12,748 nucleotides of DNA from NCBI GenBank assembly GCA_947371775.1, contig CANBQX010000045.1:1-12748 (forward strand). Direction: 5' to 3'. Each line of letters opens with the position of its first letter. Positions within the stretch are counted from its first letter, which is position 1. Under the pieces are notes generated by a model that was not told the origin of the DNA, did no database searches, and worked only from the letters and a program-made list of their open reading frames with translations. This document shows, one piece after another, positions 8,177 through 12,748 of this stretch. A program made the translations under genes and the position numbers. Source of the DNA: Comamonadaceae bacterium (lineage in GTDB: Bacteria > Pseudomonadota > Gammaproteobacteria > Burkholderiales > Burkholderiaceae_C).

Positions 8177-8278
8177 TCAGCCCTTAATCGTCGTGGTTTT
8201 GGTGGTAATTGCACGCGCACATCCCGCGACCGCGAAGGCGACGGTGGTGTTCGAAAGGAACATGTGGGCGAGAATCAT
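8177..8278 (-). CDS. Putative Thr/Ile-rich leader peptide upstream of asd (33 aa)
   Basis: A 33-codon ORF runs from ATG 8278 to TGA 8179-8177, 88 bases before asd. It starts MILAHMFLSN, continues TTVAFAVAGC and ends ITTKTTTIKG. Five threonine and two isoleucine codons fall in the eight codons ATT ACC ACC AAA ACC ACG ACG ATT (8209-8186), close to the stop, as control codons do in thrL-type leader peptides. Codon use is GC-ending, like real genes nearby. No Shine-Dalgarno precedes the ATG. A TACAAT -10-like box at 8291-8286 would start transcription almost at the ATG, so it may be leaderless; Met6 is an alternative start. The other reading is a tiny lipoprotein: residues 17-20 (VAGC) fit a lipobox, but the N-terminus has no Lys or Arg. 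I recognise no named family. Confidence 0.5.
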   Translation of the reverse strand: MILAHMFLSNTTVAFAVAGCARAITTKTTTIKG

Positions 8279-8285
8279 GGTTGCT

Positions 8286-8291
8286 ATTGTA
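8286..8291 (-). promoter_or_regulatory. Candidate -10 box for the asd leader transcript
   Basis: TACAAT on the minus strand matches five of six -10 consensus positions. It sits so that transcription would begin at or just before the leader-peptide ATG (8278). I see no convincing -35 hexamer 16-18 bases upstream, where the sequence is near GGAATTC. An activator-dependent or weak promoter, or read-through from mltD, remains possible. Confidence 0.35.
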
Positions 8292-8318
8292 ACGGCCCGT
8301 CGCTGACGAATTCCTTGC

Positions 8319-9779
8319 TCAGGCCTTGGCCTTTTTTTCCCCTTTCAAGCGTGTCTTCTTTTCTGCCGACCGATTGGTGGACTTTGAGCGGGCCTTGGCA
8401 GAGCCTGCCTTGGGGTTCGCCGCATTCACAGGCACGTAGACCACCACGCTCTGGCCCGCCTTAAAGTTGGCGTTGGCCGCGACTTTGTTCCACTGGGCCA
8501 CATTGCTGGGCGACGTCGCATAGCGCTTCGCAATGGTGGCGACCGAGTCGCCTTTGCCCGCTTTCACCAGTTTGCGAACCTGCACCATTTCAGGGGCAAA
8601 GCTGACTTCGCCCTTGTCGGCCACCGCACTGGTCACATCCACTTGCGCATGTGCCGGGCGGGGTACCAGCAGCGTCGATCCGGGCTTGATCAGCATGCCG
8701 CGTGGGATATTGTTGATTTCCCGGAGCTGTGCCTCGGTCATGCCTGCCTGCTTTGCGGCATCCGCAACCCGCAGGGTGCCCGGCGCCACCCAAACGGTCC
8801 AGGTCGCCAGACGTGAGCCAGCAAACCGATCCAGGTTTTGCATAAACACATCGGCGCTGTCCCACGGCAGCAGGATTTGTGGCGTGCCCGCAGCCAGTAT
8901 CACGGGTTTATTCAAGGAGGGGTTGAGGGCCTTGAAGTCCTCCAAGGGCACCTCCGCCAGCTTGGCTGCCATGGCGACGTCGATGTCGCGTCGGATACTT
9001 ACCGTCTGGAAGTAGGGGTGGTTCTCGATTTTTGGCAATTGGCTGCCAAAGTCCTGAGGGCGGGCCACGATGTTCTTAATGGCCTGCAGTTTGGGCACAT
9101 AAAACTGGGTTTCCATGGGCATGGTCAGATCGGTGTAGCCCGTGCCTAGCATCAGACGCTCATTTTTCGCGATGGCCCGGCCGACGCTGCCTTCGCCCCA
9201 GTTGTAGGCGGCTAAGGCCAAGTGCCAGTTGCCGAACATGCCGTAGAGCTTTTGCAAATAGTCCAAGGCCGCGCGGGTGGACGCCAATACGTCGCGTCGA
9301 TCATCCCGGAATACGTTTTGTTTGAGCTCAAACGTCCTGCCTGTGGCGGGCATGAACTGCCACATTCCAGCAGCTTTTGCGCTCGAAACGGCTTGGGGGT
9401 TGAAGGCGCTTTCGACAAAGGGCAGCAAGGCCAGCTCGGTGGGCATATTGCGCAGTTCCAATTCTTCCACGATGTGAAAGAGATATTTGCGCGACCGCTC
9501 TGTCATGCGAAAAATGTAGTCCGGTCGTGCGGCATACCAGTTCTCGCGGTCACGCACGAGTGGGCTTTCCAAATCGGGCATGGCATACCCCTGACGGATC
9601 CGTTCCCACAGGTCGGTCGTGGTGGCCATGGACGCGACCGAACGGCTGGTGTTTTCTTGCGGGGCCAGCGTTTGCAGGGTGTCACTCGGTGGGTAGGTTT
9701 GGGCGTGTACGCTCCCAAGCGCCCAACAGGCGAGTGCTGCCGCGCATATTGCAGGGCGCCAAAGCTTCACAAAATGCAT
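8319..9779 (-). CDS. mltD: Membrane-bound lytic murein transglycosylase D-type (SLT domain, two LysM)
   Basis: This periplasmic enzyme cleaves the MurNAc-GlcNAc bond of peptidoglycan, forming 1,6-anhydroMurNAc ends. The 486-residue product has a signal peptide at about 1-26 (MHFVKLWRPAICAAALACWA, then LGSVHA) and an SLT domain at about 105-210. The catalytic glutamate is Glu123 in LLPFVESAFNPQA, followed by AAGMWQFMPATGR and ALAAYNWGEGSVGRA. Two LysM-like modules follow, at about 328-373 and 402-449, and then a basic Lys/Arg/Ser tail. Unlike E. coli MltD there is no clear lipobox; the context of Cys18 (AALAC) is poor and signal peptidase I cleavage after VHA looks likelier. The frame is open to 9833, but the ATG at 9779 overlaps the gloB stop (TGATG) and starts the signal peptide, so it is preferred. 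Confidence 0.94.
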   Translation of the reverse strand: MHFVKLWRPAICAAALACWALGSVHAQTYPPSDTLQTLAPQENTSRSVASMATTTDLWERIRQGYAMPDLESPLVRDRENWYAARPDYIFRMTERSRKYLFHIVEELELRNMPTELALLPFVESAFNPQAVSSAKAAGMWQFMPATGRTFELKQNVFRDDRRDVLASTRAALDYLQKLYGMFGNWHLALAAYNWGEGSVGRAIAKNERLMLGTGYTDLTMPMETQFYVPKLQAIKNIVARPQDFGSQLPKIENHPYFQTVSIRRDIDVAMAAKLAEVPLEDFKALNPSLNKPVILAAGTPQILLPWDSADVFMQNLDRFAGSRLATWTVWVAPGTLRVADAAKQAGMTEAQLREINNIPRGMLIKPGSTLLVPRPAHAQVDVTSAVADKGEVSFAPEMVQVRKLVKAGKGDSVATIAKRYATSPSNVAQWNKVAANANFKAGQSVVVYVPVNAANPKAGSAKARSKSTNRSAEKKTRLKGEKKAKA

Positions 9780-10546
9780 CAAAACTGATTTTTCCAAGTG
9801 CGCAAGGTCGCAAAAACACCTTGACTGGCGCACAAGGCCTGGTCAAACCGGTGGGCGGATGCCGCGATTTCGGCTTCGCTGCTACGCAAGAAGGGGTTAA
9901 TCGCTCTCTCTACCGAGATGGTCGATGGCAGCGTCGGTTGCCGGGATTCACGCAGTGCCAGGCACCGCTGTTGGTAAGCGACCAGCGCTTGGTTGCCAGG
10001 CTCGACCGCCAAGGCAAAGCGCAGGTTACTCAAGGTGTATTCGTGTGTGCAGCAGACGCGGGTGTTGCCCGGCAAGGCCGCGAGCTTCTCCAGCGATGTG
10101 AGCATTTGCACCGGCGTGCCTTCAAAAAGTCGACCACAGCCGCCGCTGAACAAGGTGTCGCCGCAAAAAAGCACGGGCACATCGTCGACCGCGGTGCAAT
10201 AGTAGGCAATGTGCCCCGCCGTGTGGCCCGGAACTTCGATCACTTGGAATGCAAGGCCCAGTACGTCTACTGTGTCATCCTGGCCTAAGCGGACCAAGGG
10301 TTCCGGCATTTTTTCGAGGCACGGGCCATAGACCTGGGCGCCTGTGGCGGCGCGCAAGGCGGCAACGCCTGCCGTGTGGTCTGCATGGTGGTGGGTGACT
10401 AGAATGCCCGCCAGGCGCAGTTGGTGTGCGGCCAAGGCTTGAAATACCGGATCGGCATCGCCGGGATCCACCACCCACGCGGCTTGCCCGTCGTGCAGCA
10501 TCCAGATGTAATTGTCAGTCAATGCGGGCAGCGGTATTAACGTCAT
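9779..10546 (-). CDS. gloB: Hydroxyacylglutathione hydrolase (glyoxalase II)
   Basis: GloB hydrolyses S-D-lactoylglutathione to D-lactate and glutathione, completing methylglyoxal detoxification. The 255-residue protein is a metallo-beta-lactamase-fold hydrolase with the dinuclear metal motif THHHADH (51-57: His52, His54, Asp56, His57). The other ligands are His108 in VPGHTAGH, Asp130 in LFCGDTLF and His168 in CCTHEYTLSN. The C-terminal helical part keeps the ERAINPFLR segment expected to contact glutathione. Length is normal for the family. The ATG at 10546-10544 physically overlaps the start codon of the divergent methyltransferase gene, so its promoter must lie inside that gene. The stop overlaps the mltD ATG by one base, and the two genes are probably co-transcribed. 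The mltD-gloB pairing is also found in E. coli. Confidence 0.97.
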   Translation of the reverse strand: MTLIPLPALTDNYIWMLHDGQAAWVVDPGDADPVFQALAAHQLRLAGILVTHHHADHTAGVAALRAATGAQVYGPCLEKMPEPLVRLGQDDTVDVLGLAFQVIEVPGHTAGHIAYYCTAVDDVPVLFCGDTLFSGGCGRLFEGTPVQMLTSLEKLAALPGNTRVCCTHEYTLSNLRFALAVEPGNQALVAYQQRCLALRESRQPTLPSTISVERAINPFLRSSEAEIAASAHRFDQALCASQGVFATLRTWKNQF

Positions 10547-11375
10547 GAGCGATCAAATTATAGGTTTGCAGCAGTGGTTACAGACGCCGCCGGGGCGCTA
10601 CTTGCTGGAATGGGAAAGTGCGCAGGTAGACCGCGCAGTGGCAGACGTTTTTGGCTACCACGCGCTGCAGTTGGGCTTGCCTGAACTGTGCGGTCTGCAG
10701 GATAACCGCATGCCCCATCGCTGGCTGGCGGTGCAGGAAATGCCCCTTGGTGCGTCGGGGCAAGAGGCTTCTGCGCTTGACCTGCATGCAGGCGATGTTC
10801 CCTTGGCACTGGTCACTGATTTTGAGGCGCTGCCCTTTCCGGCCGCGAGCTTGGATTTGGTCGTGATGCCCCACACACTGGAAAACAGCGACGCACACGA
10901 GACGCTGCGCGAGGTGGAGCGGGTGTTGATGCCGGAGGGCAGGGTTGTGATTTGCGGGCTCAACCCCACCAGTTTGTGGGCCTTGCGGCTGGCCCGCCAA
11001 AGGTTGTGGCGCTTGCTGGGGCTCGGACGTTTCATGGGACAGGACTATTTGCCACTGGAAGACTCGTTCCTGGGCGTTTGGCGGCTGCGAGATTGGTTGC
11101 GCCTGCTGGGCTTTGAGGTGGAGGTGGTGCGCTATGGTTGCCACGGACCGGCGGTCAGCAGCGCGCGGTGGCTGCGTCGCTTGGGCTGGCTGGACCGCTT
11201 AGGCGCGCGCTGGTGGCCGGTGCTGGGCGCCGCCTACATGGTGGTGGCTGTCAAAAAAGTGCGGGGTGCAAGGTTAATGGGTGCGACATGGCGATCCAAA
11301 CGCTTGCGTGCTGCGTCTGCGGTAGCAGCAGGCCAACGGCGCCAGGATATGACGAACAAGGAAACAAAACAGTGA
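10545..11375 (+). CDS. SAM-dependent methyltransferase-like protein (YafS-like position)
   Basis: The 276-residue product begins [24 protein letters not shown]. The segment at about 90-147 ([20 protein letters not shown], then [21 protein letters not shown]) is a class I methyltransferase pattern for motifs II-IV plus post-motif strands. The glycine-rich SAM loop (motif I) is not recognisable: the expected place, near [12 protein letters not shown] at 41-52, lacks the D/E-x-G-x-G-x-G form. The substrate is unknown. The C-terminus (about 203-265) is Arg/Trp-rich. In E. coli the equivalent position between gloB and rnhA holds yafS, a predicted methyltransferase; by place and pattern this is probably its counterpart. 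The ATG at 10545 overlaps the gloB start codon; a TTG at 10512 is in frame but lies within gloB. The TGA stop overlaps the rnhA GTG. Confidence 0.82.
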   Translation: MSDQIIGLQQWLQTPPGRYLLEWESAQVDRAVADVFGYHALQLGLPELCGLQDNRMPHRWLAVQEMPLGASGQEASALDLHAGDVPLALVTDFEALPFPAASLDLVVMPHTLENSDAHETLREVERVLMPEGRVVICGLNPTSLWALRLARQRLWRLLGLGRFMGQDYLPLEDSFLGVWRLRDWLRLLGFEVEVVRYGCHGPAVSSARWLRRLGWLDRLGARWWPVLGAAYMVVAVKKVRGARLMGATWRSKRLRAASAVAAGQRRQDMTNKETKQ

Positions 11376-11824
11376 ACCAGGTTGTGATTTATACCGACGG
11401 CGCCTGCAAAGGCAACCCGGGCCCCGGTGGTTGGGGCGTGTTGCTGCGCTCGCCCGACGGCAGTGAAAAAGAGCTCTGCGGCGGCGAAGCAGGCACCACC
11501 AACAACCGCATGGAAATGATGGCCGTCATTCAGGCCCTGGCTGCGCTCAAACGCCCCTGTCAGGTCACTTTGCACTTGGACAGCCAATACGTGCTCAAAG
11601 GCATTACCGAATGGCTTCCCGGCTGGAAAGCCAAAGGTTGGCGCACTGCGGCCAAACAACCCGTCAAAAACGTGGATTTGTGGCAGCAGCTCGACACCCT
11701 GGTCTCGCAAGGCGGCCACACGATCGACTGGCGCTGGGTCAAAGGCCACAACGGAGATCCGGGCAATGAGCGGGCCGATGGCTTGGCCAACCGCGGCGTG
11801 GGCATGGCGCCCGCCGACGCTTAA
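11372..11824 (+). CDS. rnhA: Ribonuclease HI
   Basis: RNase HI cuts the RNA strand of RNA-DNA hybrids, removing R-loops and primers. The 150-residue protein has the full metal-binding set: Asp9 in [15 protein letters not shown], Glu48 in NNRMEMMAV, Asp70 in LHLDSQYV and Asp136 in [10 protein letters not shown], plus the loop histidine His126 in VKGHNGDPG. The basic helix/handle region is present ([20 protein letters not shown]). Length matches E. coli RNase HI (155). The start is the GTG at 11372, which forms a GTGA overlap with the methyltransferase stop; the longer open frame upstream does not resemble RNase H. The stop at 11822-11824 lies 3 bases from the stop of the converging moeA. In E. 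coli rnhA sits beside dnaQ; dnaQ is not seen here. Confidence 0.97.
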   Translation: MNQVVIYTDGACKGNPGPGGWGVLLRSPDGSEKELCGGEAGTTNNRMEMMAVIQALAALKRPCQVTLHLDSQYVLKGITEWLPGWKAKGWRTAAKQPVKNVDLWQQLDTLVSQGGHTIDWRWVKGHNGDPGNERADGLANRGVGMAPADA

Positions 11825-11827
11825 GCG

Positions 11828-12748
11828 CTACAGCACGCCCGAAAAGACTATCACGTCGACCATGTCCCCTGGGGCAATAGAGCCCTGGTCATGGTGCAAC
11901 ACCAGCAAACCGTTGGCCCTGACCATGGAGCTGAGCACCCCGGAGCCTTGGTCGCCTGTGGTTTGCACGCAGAGTTGTCTCTGGTCATCGGTGCTCACGA
12001 TGGCGCGCTGGTATTCGGTGCGTCCCGGTTTTTTGCGGATCGGCTGAGAGGATCGGGCTTTCAGCCAAGGTGGCGCCACGGCCGGGTCTGTGGCATTGGC
12101 GCCCATCATGCGCCACAGGGCCGGGCGCACAAAGGCTAAAAAAGTCACCATCACCGCGACCGGATTGCCGGGCAGGCCAAACAGCGGCACCTGACCCAAG
12201 CGGCCCACGGCCATGGGTCGGCCCGGACGCATGGCGATGCGCCAAAACACCACGCCGCCTTCGCCGTGCGTGTCGCTTTGTGCGATTTTGCGCATCATGG
12301 CCTTGGTGTGGTCGGCCTCTCCCACGCTCACACCCCCGCTGGTGATGATGGCGTCGGCTTGCAGGGCTGCACTGCGAAAAGCCGCTTCCAATTGCGCGGG
12401 TTCGTCTCGGACGACGCCGAGGTCGATGAGTTCAATGCCCATGCGCTGCAGCATGCCCCAGACGGTGTAGCGGTTGCTGTCAAAGACGGCGCCTTCGCGA
12501 GGCGCCTCGCCCAGACTCAAAATCTCGTCACCGGTCGAAAAATAGGCCACCCGCAAACGGCGCCACACACGCACGGTGGGCAGGCCCAGACTGGCCAATA
12601 ATCCCAGGCCTGCGGGTCCGAGCACACTGCCTTGCGTCAATGCGACTTTGCCGCGTTGCAGGTCTTCGCCTTGGGCGCGCCGGTTGTCGCCCCTGCGCAC
12701 CACGTCTTGGGGAATCGTGATCACCGGGCCAGCAACTTGCACCAACTC
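11828..12748 (-). CDS. moeA: Molybdopterin molybdenumtransferase (5' end cut by window edge)
   Basis: MoeA inserts molybdate into adenylylated molybdopterin to form molybdenum cofactor in the cytosol. The 306 visible residues are the C-terminal part of a protein usually about 400-420 long; the N-terminus lies beyond base 12748. Visible features are the domain II stretch RRGDNRRAQGEDL and the MoaB/Mog-like domain III with VAYFSTGDEIL, FDSNRYTVWGML, the molybdopterin-binding ITSGGVSVGEADHTK, and GLPGNPVAVMVTFL. The beta-barrel domain IV runs to the end (PGDMVDVIVFSGVL). The leftmost codons read without a start, so the frame enters from outside the window. It converges on rnhA with 3 bases between stops and no room for a terminator. 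Assignment is clear; a close MoeA paralogue cannot be excluded. Confidence 0.95.
   Translation of the reverse strand, partial: ELVQVAGPVITIPQDVVRRGDNRRAQGEDLQRGKVALTQGSVLGPAGLGLLASLGLPTVRVWRRLRVAYFSTGDEILSLGEAPREGAVFDSNRYTVWGMLQRMGIELIDLGVVRDEPAQLEAAFRSAALQADAIITSGGVSVGEADHTKAMMRKIAQSDTHGEGGVVFWRIAMRPGRPMAVGRLGQVPLFGLPGNPVAVMVTFLAFVRPALWRMMGANATDPAVAPPWLKARSSQPIRKKPGRTEYQRAIVSTDDQRQLCVQTTGDQGSGVLSSMVRANGLLVLHHDQGSIAPGDMVDVIVFSGVL

Noticed and set aside
8321..8338. AGGCCTTGGCCT followed by a T-run on the plus strand, resembling an intrinsic terminator
   Set aside because: The stem is only 4-5 bp with a minimal loop, no plus-strand gene ends here, and the sequence encodes the Lys/Ala-rich C-terminus of mltD on the other strand.
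9527..10288. 253-codon open frame on the plus strand across mltD and gloB
   Set aside because: Antisense to two well-supported genes and crosses their junction; no family resemblance.

Overview
The window looks like ordinary chromosome of a GC-rich betaproteobacterium, most likely Burkholderiales of the Comamonadaceae type. This rests on protein flavour (AccD, TrpA/B/F, FimV, Asd) and on gene order; no rRNA or marker gene is present to fix the genus. No mobile element, prophage, CRISPR array, tRNA or rRNA was seen. Coding density is very high, with many stop/start overlaps.

Region 1 (1-8088, all minus strand, so transcription runs right to left): asd, then a 178-base gap, then fimV-truA-trpF-trpB-trpA-accD. 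The fimV-to-accD block is the order known from many beta- and gammaproteobacteria. It joins a polar cell-envelope organiser (FimV), a tRNA pseudouridine synthase (TruA), the last three tryptophan steps (TrpF, then TrpB and TrpA) and the carboxyltransferase beta subunit of acetyl-CoA carboxylase (AccD, cut by the left edge). Genes are tightly coupled: truA/trpF and trpB/trpA each share an ATGA overlap, and trpF/trpB are 5 bases apart.

Region 2 (8089-8318): the leader of asd. It is the most interesting part of the window. It holds a 33-codon ORF ending in a threonine/isoleucine-rich run (residues ITTKTTTIKG, then stop). Downstream lie mutually exclusive RNA pairings and a segment complementary to the asd Shine-Dalgarno sequence. 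Because Asd makes the common precursor of threonine, isoleucine, methionine and lysine, this has the layout of a threonine-sensing leader-peptide attenuator. That is inference from sequence; the expected U-tract terminator is absent.

Region 3 (8319-11824): a block resembling the E. coli mltD-gloB-yafS-rnhA neighbourhood. mltD (lytic transglycosylase) and gloB (glyoxalase II) are on the minus strand, with a TGATG overlap. A SAM-methyltransferase-like gene and rnhA (RNase HI) are on the plus strand, with a GTGA overlap. The divergent gloB and methyltransferase start codons overlap each other, so there is no intergenic DNA between them.

Region 4 (11828-12748): the C-terminal three quarters of moeA (molybdopterin molybdenumtransferase), minus strand, converging on rnhA with only 3 bases between the stop codons and cut by the right edge.
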